64,000 nt of DNA from Marasmius tenuissimus (GCA_029532415.1 JAQOTA010000042.1:868001-932000); one strand, 5' to 3'; shown: positions 10,561-22,737, numbered from the stretch's first letter. The notes: generated by a model not told the origin, from the sequence alone. Numbers and translations are program-made.

Positions 10561-13400
10561 GGGATTGGCAATGGCGAACATGATAATGTGTGTGGTGAGG
10601 CGTAGGTCTGCCCGAAATCACGAATACGGCCTGCTCACTTAGCTAGTATAGGGCTCCCAGCGACGACGAGAATCCCGGCGGAAAAGGAGGATTATGTGTA
10701 CAAAGGCGAATACCTTGAAGCGGTACAAATCCTCATCTGATGGTCTTGGTACTAAAAGTAGCCAAAGATCACCTAAACTTCGTGTGAGTGTGAATCAGAA
10801 AAAGGTAAGAAGCCGATAGCAAAACATACCACAAATGTTCCGCTCAAACCCCTCCTATCTATTCACATTCATCACTTCCCAGCCAGACGTCGCCCACTAA
10901 TTGCAAACGAGCCAGTCCTCAATGCCTCAACCAATCCGATGGCTGACCGGTACGGTCTCTGATTCCCGCCAACAACGAAACCAGCGGACAAGGTTGAGCT
11001 TGTCCACCACGACGAGGGAATCACAGTCTCCAAACGAGGTTTTCTCATCCACGATGACTCGCCACTGCCAATCCGATACGGCAATGACCTCCCCTCCTGA
11101 CCTCTCGCTCGAGGTACAGCAGATGGAACCTAGATAGATGTATGTCGACGTAATTCAACGGGTTGGGTGGCTGGGCTAGGCGTGTATCCTTGGAAAGGTT
11201 CCGAAAGATGGCTTCCGCCCGACTGTCGTTCATGGTGGCGACTCCAACTCTACGAGTGACCTGCAGGATGTCGCTAGACAACAGCTATCAGTTCAATGGT
11301 GCATATCGCTGAGCCGTTATGAATAGAACCGAGAGAGAGCTGTATGCATAACTCTCAGAACTCGGGGATGGCGAACTTGGGATGGAGCATCTAGATCCAA
11401 GGGGCGGAAAGCCCGTTCGACATCACGAGAGGTTCGGCCCATTGAAGTTGCCATCCACAATCCATAAGACGGATTTGAGTAGCATCGAATTGGGCGGAGG
11501 TCATAATGAAAGTCAAGGAGTTCCACTCGAAAGGCAAGAAGGACGAAACCTAACCACGCATCGTTCGTCGATGGCTAGCTCAACGGGAGGTACAAGGGTG
11601 CTAACAAAGGAGCTAATCTTCACGTCGCTTCAGTGGTGAAAAGCGTCTGGATAGCTGTTCTCGAGGAAGATATGTGACGAAGTTGGGAACTGCGGTGTGA
11701 TGCCATAGCTCTGATGCAGAATTGTAGCAGAGGAGTGAAAAGAGAATGCATGTCGAACGCCCGAAGCCCCTTGAAAGGCACCAAGACCGGAAATGGCCAA
11801 TCTGCGAGCGAGAAATGGGGTGGGGTGGATCTCATCAATTGTGCTGGAAAGGAGGGTAACGGCGGTATACCAACCGGGAAAAGAGACAAAGCGTTGGCCA
11901 AAGTTGCAGGAAACCGCCCTATGTCCGTGAAAATATCAATGAGCCTGGCGCCGGTATGAACACAGAGGGAAACATACCTTCAAAATCATCAGTACTTCCA
12001 TCGCCATCCCACACCTTTTCCCAAGCTGTCCAGGATGTTTCGTGGCCCGATCCCCGTCCAGGTTCAGGCCGAAGTCTAGGAAAGAGCACAATCATGATTT
12101 GAGCTTTCAATGCATACGGCATGGGGGAGGCAAAACAAACGAGAACGAAGGAGATGAGGGGGAGAAAGATTCAACTGAAGCGTTACCCACCCCAACATCG
12201 ACCAATACCCAGAAGCCGGCCTCGCATAGGTCTAAATCACTTCGGAGATGGCGATAGCGATGAAAACGTCATCCCCAGATCCCTCTAAATTCGCTCGCTT
12301 GATTCGTGTCGTTTGGAGTATATCGCCAACTGGCAGCCCTATCAATCAGAGACGCGCTTCCAAAGGTTTTCAGACATCACTCACCAAGAAAATCGAGTCG
12401 AAGATAGGGACCGATTATGGAGGAAGAGGTCATGGACGCGAAGAGGGTGGAGCAAAAAGAAGTTCCAACCCCGACGATTTGCCTGCCGACCGGAGATGAT
12501 TTAGGGCCGGCTGATCGATGGTTTCCACGTGTTCTTCCATCTTCACTTCCAATTTTTAGCCCTAGCGTTCATCTCAGTTCGGTACGGCACCTAGTGTCAA
12601 TTGGTACAACTCTTTACTAGGAGTCAGCTTGTGGCCCTCTTATTTGAAATCGGCAGGACTCAAACAATTCCCGCAGGCTAATGAATCCCTACTACGATTC
12701 GAAACCACTCGACGCTTGAGAGATTGAATTCGAGGTCTATCCGTGCACTTATTTAAGAATGACGCTGCCTTTGTGACTTCAGGTACGTTCATGATTCAAC
12801 ATTGTGTCTGAGCCGACGATACTGGCGTTTCCGCTATATTATTTTGCTGCGTTCATTTACTTGTTGTCTTGCAGAACCGCGAGACTGTTGTGTACAATGC
12901 AAGGTTACTCTAGTCTTGAGTTCTTAGATCCCATCACCCATGGTCTTGAGTGGCGCACTCTTTTTATCTTGTAGAGATCCTATTCCCAAGATGACAGTGC
13001 TTAGCGAAATTTGGGCCCAAATATTCATGGTATTTGACATGGGAGCAGTGTGTGCTTGAAGCTTCGCCGGACAAGCCCTCTCGGAGCGTCCGACTCTCGT
13101 CGTTCTCAATGTTACGGCCAGCAAACACAACTGGTGTTTTGACATGGTACACTGGAATCTTCAACCCGGCACGATCTACGTGCTCGCTATAGCTGCAACC
13201 AGATTTGCCATCTTCCCCAAAAGCCGACAGTATCTCCACGATTATCTTAAGCTCATTATCATCATTGGGGCTTTTTCCAGCTTCGCTCGCACGGTTCTAC
13301 GTTCAATCTTGCTGTAACGGTAGTTGCTGTCGCGGTTCTAACCCTGGTGGTTGTCGACACTGGTACAGTGAGATTGATCAATGCATTATTGTTGTGATTT
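10560..13400 (-). pseudogene. Unidentified multi-exon gene block, copy 2 (better kept)
   Basis: This is the second copy of the block at 880-5330. The best minus-strand exon signals are 12964-13239 (a frame with GEDGKSGCSYSEHVDRAG and FAGRNIENDESRTLREGL), about 12450-12560 (HVETIDQPALNHLRSAGKS), about 11990-12090 (SGHETSWTAWEKVWDGDG, between CTAG and GGTATG splice-like sites), 11620-11930 (DIGRFPATLANALSLFP) and about 10935-11090 (EVIAVSDWQWRVIVDE, then SLVVVDKLNLVRW). Copy 1 and a partial third copy near 58750-58900 keep the HLR/Q-AGKS motif, which supports real coding ancestry. The product is unknown. I could not join all exons in phase, so the gene may be inactive. Confidence 0.4.
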
Positions 13401-14760
13401 AGGTGAGTCCACTACCTTCCCTCAGATTCTTCTGCAAGTAGGATACGCACCCTAGTCGTCTTACTATTTGGGTTGTACAGGTGTCTTCCTCGAGTTCTCG
13501 CCATCCTGAAGTCTCTCACTACTACCTCTTACGGGTACACTCATTTCATCAAATCACGATGCTGCCGTTCAATCGAGAAGCTCACCGCCCATAAAACTCT
13601 TGGGTTACCTACAAGGTATACCTCTGGAGCCCTCATAACTCCCGAAACCTCTCTGACACTCGAGCTGCTCCTCTTGTACATATCTGAAACTTCAGTCCAG
13701 CAGGTTCCCTTTGGGCAGCAGTATCCTACCAGAGTAACAATGAGTGGGACTAGACAAACTATTTAGACCTGTGGTATTGAATCCAACTTACAAACCCGCC
13801 CAGTATCGATGTCATCTATTTTACTCACTCTCGCTTTGGCCATTCCTGTGCTTCTGGAGGTCTTTAGTTTAAGGTTTTACAACGCCCTTTGTTTTCCAGG
13901 CGGAATCATGAACTTTATGGGTACCTCGAGCGACCGTGGGTTACCGATTATCGGTGGCTTGTGGTGATTTCGGTCCCACGAACGAAACCTCCCGAGGTAT
14001 ACCAGTGTCATTAGCCAGCCCTTTTGGATGTTCGTCTCCACCCAACTCACATTGCTTAGCATTGCTCGCTCATCGTCGAGAAACCTCATGCGGGAAAAAT
14101 GTAATCGTTCTTTTTCATCGCCAGCTGTCGTTACCACATTCACTTCGGACGCCACGCAATGGAATCCTGGGACGTATATCATGCTCTGGCTCCTACCGTA
14201 ATACAAAATACCTCTACGCTGTTTGAAAGTTCAATGGGGATGTGATGCAGAGGAGCTCGGGGTGGTGACTAGACATCTCAAATTGAGGGGGACTTTCACG
14301 AGTTCGACTCTCGTAGTTGTAAGAGTGTCTTAGTGTTTTCAATATTCTTTGATGCGGCTTTGTGCAAATACCCTTGATGAAGATTCATCTTTAGTCTTGT
14401 ATTCGACGCTGGATGAGTCTTGTTCAAGAGCTTGGTTTGGCTTCAAATTGTGGGGATTGTGTATCTGAATGTCGTTCGGAACGGCTACTAGATGAAGATC
14501 AGCTTACATTAATATACTTTCTTGTAGATATTCCATATACTTTCGGGATAATCCCTAAGGTCGACAGACTCCATCGGATACCTGCTACCATAGGACTGTC
14601 CATAGTATTCATGTCTCCTGGGTCTCACTTTGCATGAATCCCGTAGTTAACATATCGTTATCGTGTCTACTCAGAGCAGACACAGACTCACGAATCGAAC
14701 AGGCCTGCGTACGATTAGGCTTGTGAAGTAATAGTAACAAGGCATATATACAACTCCCCT
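13400..14760. other. No confident gene; short open frames
   Basis: A 54-codon plus-strand frame at 13809-13973 starts with a hydrophobic stretch (ILLTLALAIPVLLEV) and later reads GLPIIGGLW. This faintly recalls the N terminus of a cytochrome P450, but nothing P450-like follows. On the minus strand 13877-14206 is open for 109 codons with no recognisable domain. I leave both unassigned. Confidence 0.25.
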
Positions 14761-15743
14761 CACGGCGGGATTTCCGGTGTCAACTCGCGTTTTATGGTGT
14801 GATGTCAAGTCGTTTGTCATACGATTACCATATACCTTGTCAACTCATACACTGTGACCAAAAAATGAACAAAAATTCTTTATTTGATTGAGAATTCCGG
14901 CCATAATCATTTTTAACAAAGGGATGGCCACCTGACAAGACCAACTTGGGGTATCTGAACACGGTCCAGCCTTTGAATCATGGACCGTGCGCCTTCCTTT
15001 CAGATGTGGTCTTCCCTTGGGCTGATGTATATCTTTCTTTCAAAAGACAAAAAAGGAACCTTCAATCCGGGAATCGTGATTTTTGAAAACCCCTCGGCAT
15101 TGGCCCTTTTACAAATTCCTCCCTGCCTTTAACACATCTGTTCATATTTCTCCAGTATGGTAATTGCACCAGAAGCACAAGGAAGTACAGAGATATCCGC
15201 TGAGCGGATAAGGTGCAGACAATCAACAATAATCCATATCAGGTAGTTCACGTGATTTGATTATCCTTTTACGGTTATCAGACCTCTCCTTTGCATGTTG
15301 ACCCTTGCATCTATCTGGCGCTAATGCATCTTCCCATTCACCTTTATGATTGTTATGGACCTGAGATTCCATAATCTCTACATATTCCGAAAGCTCTGAA
15401 TGAATACCCCGCCAACCCGGTGCAATAAACCTGAAGTCCAAAACTACATAAGGGAACACAAAAATACTTACCCATTGCGGCCCAATCCACGTGCCTGATC
15501 CCAGCACCGGGCCTCGGGACTTCTCGGGACTTTAACACTGGTATGAGCATAGGTGGCTCACACTTTGTTCTTCAACTTTGTTGATACTCGGTCGGTGAAA
15601 AAAAGGTAGAACCTGTGATGATTTCCTATTTTGCCCAGCACATATGTGACTGAAATGTGACTTGCAAGCAATTGATCAACCACTTGACAACTGTGTTGAC
15701 ATCACACCACGAAACACGAGTTGACATCGAAAATCCCGCCGTG
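14761..15743. mobile_element. DNA transposon with CAC-type TIRs, non-autonomous
   Basis: Terminal inverted repeats of about 50 bp start CACGGCGGGATTT at the left and are mirrored at the right; both ends also carry GTGTGATGTCAA in the same relative place. The repeats are imperfect. The insert is 983 bp, and CCT flanks both ends (14758-14760 and 15744-15746), a possible 3-bp target duplication. Ends that start CAC with a 2-3 bp duplication fit the CACTA/Mirage/Chapaev group, but this is inference. A minus-strand frame inside (see 15223-15530) may be a captured or residual coding piece. Confidence 0.65.
15223..15530 (-). CDS. Possible two-exon gene fragment inside TIR element
   Basis: On the minus strand the end of one exon (GTWIGPQW, about 15472-15500) is followed by a GTAAGT donor and, 28 nt on, a TAG acceptor. 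The second open stretch (FRFIAPGWRGIHSELSEYVE) continues to a stop at 15223. The proposed intron is unusually short, and without splicing the frame is also open, so the structure is uncertain. There is no known domain. The piece lies wholly inside the inverted-repeat element 14761-15743, so it may be a transposon protein remnant or captured host sequence. Confidence 0.3.
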
Positions 15744-16590
15744 CCTCTAATGAGAACCTTTGTTATGTTTCACGACCATACGTCGATTCTGTTCGTTTAT
15801 TTCCATACCTCTTATTCTTCCCCTTTGTCTCCTTATTCGTGCGACTTGCGATCTGGGAGCTGTGCAGAGGCTCAAGAAAACGATTGTTAACACGAAAAGG
15901 ACCGTTCATACCGTGTAGATCCCCGTAGAGCTTCTCGCCCTATCTTCGGTCGATTGTCGGTTTGTTGTTCGAGCTCACGCTTTTTCCTTGGCTCGTTGGG
16001 CATGGCGACGTAGGCTTACCTTTGGGATAAAGTAGGTTTCTGAACAGTGTTCTTCGGGGTCTTGGCTCGCTAGTAGTCTATTGCTTGAAGCTGCCTTGGT
16101 AAGCCGGGAATAGCAACGACCTTTTTCGTCGTCAGAGAATTGCCAGAGCAATGTCAGATCATGAATGCAAAAGAAGACAGTCGTACTTACTGTGGCGAGA
16201 ATGTAGGAACTTTAGGTGGCCTGAAGTCGTGGTTTTGTTTACCTGTGTCGACTACTTTTTCTTGGACACCGAGACCGCTTTACCTTCTGCCTGAGAGCTA
16301 TAAAAACGGTCAGATCAAAATTATGAATTCATACTGATTTCTAATTCCTCTTCTTTCCACTTTCGCAAGCACGTATCAGGCCAGGGGTAGGTCAAAGAAG
16401 AAGGCCAAACAAGGGAGAACAAGATTTGAAGTTTGCTACTCTACTGAGGCCTCTGTCACAACTCCGTGTCCCAAAGCAGACTTAGACTACTTCGATATTA
16501 TTCACAGGACTGTCAGAATACTGTGAACATGGATGGAGGCCAGTCAGTGTCAACTCAGGGTCTACAGAAGTCATGTAAAATTCTGTAAAT
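15744..16590. other. No confident gene
   Basis: Frames here are short. A 38-codon minus-strand frame at 15888-16004 begins MPNEPRKKRELEQQ and is strongly charged, but it has no partner exon I can join with confidence. Nothing else is recognisable. Confidence 0.3.
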
Positions 16591-16594
16591 CAAA

Positions 16595-17000
16595 GGCTGG
16601 ATATAAGCTGACTACAGGTCAGATAACAGGTGGTTGAAGGCTGGGTGAAGAAAGAGTGAAGGATGGGTAGCGAGTGGGTGAAGAATGGGTAGCGGGTGGG
16701 TGAAGGCAAAGTGAAGGATGGGTGGAGGTCAGGTGAAGGCCAGGATCACAAAAGTAAAGGCTGTGTGACAAATGGATGAAGGTAGGGTAGAGGTTAAGTA
16801 AAGGTTGAGTAAAGGCCGAAATCATGAAAGTAAAGGTTGGGTGGCTGTGTACCAAAGGTCGGGAAAAGGTCGGATTGGTAAAGTAAAGGCTGGGTAAAGG
16901 CTGAATGAAGGTTGGATAAAGGTTGAGTAAAGGCTGACCAAAGGTCACATTAAGATTGGCCAAAGGGAGAATAGAGACTGAAGTTCTGTAAGTAGAGGTG
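16595..17000. repeat. G-rich degenerate minisatellite
   Basis: The plus strand is a run of degenerate 10-12 bp units built on (G)GTNAAGGCTG or GGGTGAAG, such as AGGCTGGGTGAAG, AAGGATGGGTAGCG, AAAGGTTGAGT and AAAGGCTGGGTAAAGG. It is highly purine- and G-rich and almost free of C. A small satellite patch with the same unit recurs at 17345-17405 (GGTAAAGGCAGGGTAAAGGC). The long minus-strand open frame across it (16619-17014) is a by-product of the repeat. Confidence 0.8.
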
Positions 17001-17998
17001 GAACCACGTCCCAACGGAAGTGGTGTACAAGTGGGGCAAAAGCAGAATCATAGTTTGCTCAAAATGCACAGGAAGTCACATCCCACATAGAGAAGTTCAG
17101 TAATATTACACCCAACTGAGTTGTGGCACTCATAAAATTGTGCTCAAGCAGTTCTAATTTGTGGTTAGTTGACACTGTAACCTTACTTTTACATGAGTAG
17201 GCATGAAGAGCCAATTGTTGAGTGTTGACCGTGGGATTTCACCCTATGGAGGCAAGCACTGACATCCCACCATCTCTGATACAATCTCCAATGTACAACA
17301 AAAGGGTTGGCTTATAGCAACGTAGTCCCTGTACCCGCAGTTAACGCCAACTGAAGGCACTGAAGGTAGGTAAAGGCAGGGTAAAGGCAGGTGAAGGCTG
17401 TGGCCTTTAGTCCAGCCTTTGATTTCTCACGCCCCCATCTGTCAACCCTACCCACCTCTTGTGATAAGTCCCCATTTATTATAAGCGCCTATATTCAGTT
17501 ATTCAGTTTTGTGCCTTACGACCCCCATCAGCCCTTATCAAACCGACAAGATTTTCCGACACATGAAATACGCAAAATATGTAAATATATAATTTGCGTG
17601 AAGACCTGTATGATGTATCCAACTTGATCGCCTTAGCTTGATTGCGTCCGAGTGTGTCTGCTCGACTCCAGAGTTCAGCGAAAAAAGATGTGATCAAAAC
17701 TCAAAAATTTGATCGGTTGACCGCCCTTTGATCTCAACTTCGACCGTCGTTGTTTCAATGTGATGTGATCCTGGGCTACGTAGAAGTTCTCTACCTCTGT
17801 ATCTTCGTATTGAAAAGTGCTGCAGGAACGCGACACTGCTTGTGCTCAAAGTTTATTCTCTCACACCCGCTTTTAATCATGATCATCATCGGCTTGGCAT
17901 ATATGGCTCAAATATGACTAACAGCACTTCAAATGTAGTAGTTATAAAGGCACATTATCACCGTGAATGTCTTCCCATAAGACTTTCCCATCCCGATT
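17000..17998. other. Intergenic; includes upstream region of the GH76-like gene
   Basis: Apart from the second minisatellite patch at 17345-17405 I see no gene. The 300 bp before 17999 presumably holds the promoter of the GH76-like gene. No TATA box can be assigned with confidence, although AT-rich patches such as GGCATATATGG (17895-17905) are present. Confidence 0.35.
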
Positions 17999-20417
17999 AT
18001 GTTCATTAGGCTGTGGATTTGGTTATTCATCTCTCTTTTCGGTTTTGCCATTACCCAACAATTCTCTCCGTCCCCTTCACAATGGAGGGTACGCGAGCAC
18101 CACACAGACGTGTTCCGTGTTTTGACCTCTGGGTTCCACTTTTTAGAAGCCGACTATGACATTCTCCCGCAAGGAAAGGATAGGACGTGCCTCAAACGCT
18201 CTCATAACAACACTACAGATTCTCAACAGCACCTCTGGCCAGTTCACAGGTTCTTCATACTGGGGAAATACGGGATGGCTCTACTTGAACATGGTTGAGT
18301 TCGATCGGGCAACGAACGGGACGCAATACATGGAGGTCTTGCTATCGTACTTTCCAATAGTGGAAGCCACTAGGCCTTCATTCCTCGATCAGTAGTGGGT
18401 ATACAACAATTTCAAGGCTCAGAAATAGCACTAACGTCAGAACCTGAATGTTCGAAACAGTGTGAGTCTAGTTCTTGAGGTTCAACTCCTGTGGTGATCT
18501 TAATCCCTTTTCTCCGTCTTTGTTAGGTTTGTTATGGACTGTGAGAGCCTGTGGGTACGAAAACCAGGCATTAGATTCTGATCTCAAGCCTCTAGGGCGT
18601 ACGGGGTGGCAGCTGCTGAAGCTTACAATACGTACAAGAACAGTCGGTTCTTGGGGTGGGCAGAAGAAGCTTGGAACTCTGCTAGTGTCTTTGTCATTTC
18701 TGATAGTGACGCTGAGTCCGGAAAAACACTGGGGAAAGGGACTGGTATTCAGAAAAGTTGCTCGGGCGGTCGGTTCGACCCCTCGCTCTCACTTTCACTC
18801 GCTGACTTCTGGGCCTGTTCAGCTTCATTAGCCGGAGGGTGCTTCTGGGCAAGTCGAATTTGCTCAAAGTCTTAAAACTTATTGATAGTTATAGTTCCTC
18901 TCTCTTTTTAGCAAACCGATCCGGCTGTCCCTGATATAAATACGTTAAGCACTGGGTAAATTATATCGATCTTCTCCACTGTTCGAGTTGTACTCAAAAG
19001 TTTGGCTATAGGTTGTTTATGATGTATGATACCGTCAGTTTCACTCGTCGAAATACCATCTCATGTCTCACCCCTCATATCACAAGATTATCTGGACTGC
19101 TGTTTGAAGCAACGGAAAATCAGACCTACCTCAACGCTGCTTTGCAGTCCCTAAACTTCATATACGCTCATTTGTACAACGATCAACATGTCGTTGACGA
19201 CACAATCCTTTCCGATACATGCCAGGTCTCGCAGAATTTTGCCCTCCCTTATAACTCCGCCTTTATGATTGAAGGGATGTCCATCCTTTTCTCTATCACG
19301 AAGAATCAGTCAACAATGCAGTTGTGAGTTCGCAGCTTCTTGGGAGTCTTGCGCTCATAGGGCTTTGTACGTGCGTTGTCTAGACTTCGAACAACACTTG
19401 CAGCAACAGTCTATAATAAGGCATGGCAGAAGGACGATGGAGTCATTGCGTTCGGATGTGAGCATTGGCTACTCTCCATTTTGCGGTCCTCGAACTAACT
19501 AGATGATCTGTGGATTATAAGCCCAAAACTCCGGAGATCGGACCATGGTCCACGCACTTTTAACTGTCTATCGACGAAACTCGACTGCGCCGGATCTCCG
19601 GGATTACATCCGAGATTATCTGACAGTACAGGTGAGTAGGCGCTCTAACACTATTAATCCCCTGACTCTTTCCGACTCCCGAGATCAATAGTATAACGCC
19701 ATGCTCGATTCCGCTACGGCTGGTGGCGACATCTACGGACTTTCATGGATCGGGCCCCCAGGTGCTCAACTGGACCCTGGCAACCAAACGACCGCGCTGA
19801 CGGTTCTTATAAGTGCTATCACACTCGAGAACACCACCTCTAGTGTTCCACCAGTCGAGTCGGGTGGCTCGTCCCCGGGTTCCAGCCCGGCTGCTGGTGG
19901 CACTCGTCCAAGCAAAGTGGCCATTGTCGGAGGCTCTGTGGGAGGAGCCCTTTTCCTGGTAGGCCTAGGTATTGGAATCTGGTGGTTACTACATCGTCTT
20001 GATCATAAGGCGGACAAGACCCTGGAGACTTACAATGATCATCAGCTATTCCCTGATGTCACAAACTCAGATCACCTTGTGGTTTCCCCGTTTACAGAAC
20101 ACACAAAAAACAGAAGTGAACCCATCCAAAGAAAGGGAGGGACTACAGGACTTCCCCGAAGTCGTCGAGAGGAAAACGGTCATTTCCTTGCTTCAATGAT
20201 ACGTCCTCCGGCTCTTCCGTCGCCTCACTGGAGCAATTCTAGTATGAGTAGCACCGATCGGGGTACTTCATCTTTGCGCGAGCTTGGGGCAGAACTACGG
20301 GCTTTACGTCTACAAAACTCGCGCTTACAGGAGAGAACATGGGAGGAGGATGAAAGCCCCCCGCCGGAATACTGTTCCGTTCGGTCGGGACGAAGGGAAC
20401 AACTGATTGAGAAGTAA
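17999..20417 (+). CDS. GH76-like alpha-1,6-mannanase, membrane-anchored; one in-frame TAG
   Basis: GH76 enzymes cleave alpha-1,6-mannan backbones and act on fungal cell walls. Twelve exons close in phase: 17999-18088, 18147-18398, 18441-18461, 18527-18540, 18596-18768, 18832-18848, 18912-18955, 19012-19023, 19087-19323, 19384-19457, 19522-19631 and 19692-20417 (about 589 codons). The start gives a signal peptide (MFIRLWIWLFISLFGFAITQ). Family-like segments are SSYWGNTGWLYLNM, AYNTYKNS.FLGWAEEAWNSA, SGLLFEAT and GLSWIGPPG. A Ser/Gly/Pro linker leads to a transmembrane helix (VAIVGGSVGGALFLVGLGI) and a charged cytoplasmic tail, so the enzyme would face the wall. Four exons are only 12-21 nt, and intron 6 starts GC instead of GT. 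TAG at 18393-18395, after FLDQ in exon 2, interrupts the frame. This could be a nonsense mutation, a missed splice choice or a base error. The family call is firm; activity is uncertain. Confidence 0.8.
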
Positions 20418-22030
20418 AAGAAAGGAATTAGTATCCGAAGAACTTGCTTTGTCGAGGTATCAATATAACAATTCTCAAAATTTGCATATTGGCACATTGT
20501 AACAGTCCTTACTCTTCACGCAGACTCGTAAGTGTGATTCCTTTCTATTCTGGAAACGGCACTATGAACGAGTAGGTGGTGGTAAAAAGTAAAGATAAGA
20601 AAAAGGGGGGTAAAAGGAGTTGAAACACCTTAAATACCGATACGAAAAGAAAATCAAATACCCCCGTTACACTGCCCTCGTTTATCCTTGATATACTTCG
20701 ATAGTTTCCACTTGGCTTGTTTCTAACCTTTGGCACAAGTGTCTGTACCCTCTATCGGCAAAGCGCACGGCAAACAGGTTGAATCATCTATGTCGATCAA
20801 ACATCAAATGAACCGCTGTGCGCGGAACACGTACCTTTGACGCTCATAACAGGTTGGCCAAACCGTCAATATGCTGTTCATCCTAATAGAAGGGTAAAAT
20901 CAGCCGGTGGTTCCGAGCAGGACAAATATATCTGAGCTCCAGAGCTCCATTCATACGGCTGTGTGCTGTGATTGGGTCGTGAAGATTCACAAAGGAACTC
21001 ATGATACGCAAGGCTAGGTAAAAACGTTCGAAAAGAAAGATCGGAGGTGCTGCGGGTAGTGAGAGCGGCAAGGTAGCTGGCAGTTCGATGGATCGAGGAA
21101 GGAGATCAAAGGGAGCATTTCTCGTCACGGATCCAGAGGCAGCAAGCCCGTGCCGCCTTCAACGCTGAGAAAATGATTTAGTGGGTAACAAAAACCAAGG
21201 AAACCGGTGTAAAATCATACTCACTGGATAAGAGCAAGAAACAAATCACGGGCCTGGAGCTCGTCATTCCTCTGTCATTACCTCAGCCACATAGCAAGAA
21301 GAACGTGTTTTCCATCATAGAGATACACGAGCATCACCCGAACCTGGGAAATGCTGCTTCCGTTAGTATTGCAGGAGATAAAAGGTGGAACACACACAGA
21401 ATCAAGATGACCCGATCAGACCAAGACACGTAACGAGCGTGAGGTGCCTACAAGATGATTAGTGGGTACTTACCCGAATGTCGAGAGTTACCATCAGAGT
21501 TGAGTGAAGAGGATAGAGTAGGTATCGTTCATGTATGGTAACGACCAGTGATGAATAGTTTAATCTTCAGAAAGTCGGCCCGGTAGACAACGGTGATGAG
21601 TAACAGCCTCCGTAATGCAGCTTGGAGGTGATTGTGGACGTTGAGTGGATATGGATGAGGCTAAAGGGTTTGGTGACGCCATAGAATCAGAGTTCGGCCA
21701 CGGGAGAATCAGAGAGATAACAATTTATCTCGCTAGCTCCTGTATATACTCCCATTCGTATGGCTGAGGTTCCTATACATTGTGACTGAGCGATAATAAG
21801 CGTCGCAATGGAAAGTAGTAGCAGGGTGCCAGCCTGTGGCCGAGATCCGTACGTATTGCGCAAGGTGGATAGGGCATCAAGCACAAGGTTCGAGAATAAT
21901 AACGTTTGGCAGCATGGCATACTGTGGGTAGTATGGCACACCCGAGAATCCCTCAAAGTCACTGTGAGGTGTACCCCCACCACAATCAGATTGGTTGTAC
22001 TCAAACAACACTAGTGGAGATACACGGGCC
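20418..22030. other. Possible minus-strand gene, unresolved
   Basis: Between the GH76-like gene and the motif cluster there may be a minus-strand multi-exon gene. A short exon-like stretch near 21280-21345 reads VRVMLVYLYDGKHVLLAMWLR, followed by a possible GTAATG donor. A GTGAGT donor lies near 21220, and an AG acceptor lies before about 21170. A Cys-containing tail (TCLPCALPIEGTDTC) ends in a stop near 20725. I cannot connect these in phase or name a family. Confidence 0.3.
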
Positions 22031-22034
22031 TATC

Positions 22035-22125
22035 TAAAGTAGCGTACCACATGTACGTCACTGTACGCTACTGTACGCTACTGGTACGCTACTCCGGTAT
22101 TTTGATACGCGAGGTACGCTAACTG
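22035..22125. repeat. GTACGCTA motif cluster, left
   Basis: Within 90 bp the motif GTACGCTAC (or GTACGCTA) occurs four times on the plus strand and once inverted (GTAGCGTAC at 22039). A partner cluster with six exact copies lies at 22740-22870. See the finding for interpretation. Confidence 0.8.
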
Positions 22126-22737
22126 ATGTATCAGCATAGCCACAATCACTTCACCCCCTCACCCTCGGAGAACTTCCAGTTTAGCAGAATAGGTTTTTGG
22201 TGAGACCCTCTTGCATAGAGTCTCTATCATATATAATAGTTGATTGAGGTCACCATTGAAGCTATTGGGATGAGAGGGATGCGTGTAGTTGCCAGTAACA
22301 TACACTCTCCGTGATCATCATTGTTTCTCGCAACTACTCTGAGCAAGCGCGCATTTTTGGGGCAATTGGCTGCTCCAACTAGTGCTGAGTGCCACTGTAC
22401 TCGAATGAGCCAATGACGTTCTTCTACAAGGCAAGAGGTATCGGGGGCCCCTTTAACTATTCTCCTTCTTGACCATTGGTGTGTGTTCCCACGATTGGAT
22501 ACTTCCCTTTATCACACCGCTCGCAGGTAAACGTTAGGTTAATGAAGACCAAGACATTTTCATTCAGGCACTACGTTATACTTACTATGGAATAGATGCT
22601 CTGAGGCCCTCAAGTGTATGGGACGACTAATTTTCCGGACACGCTCGATCACTACACCGTAGGCCGTGCAAGCACGGCGGGAATGTATGCCGCCTCGTCT
22701 AAGGCTAGGTACATTAGTGTGATTGACCTACATGAGC

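Noticed and set aside
13809..13973. Hydrophobic N terminus followed by GLPIIGGLW, like a cytochrome P450 start
   Set aside because: No P450 helix or haem motif follows, and the frame stops after 54 codons.
14245..14330. tRNA-like segment with a good T arm (ACGAG TTCGACT CTCGT) and a rough B box
   Set aside because: No acceptor stem pairs with the bases after the T arm, and no normal D or anticodon arm is found; chance similarity.
16619..17014. 131-codon proline/serine-rich open frame on the minus strand
   Set aside because: It is the complement of the G-rich minisatellite; the open frame follows from lack of TAA/TAG/TGA in the repeat unit.
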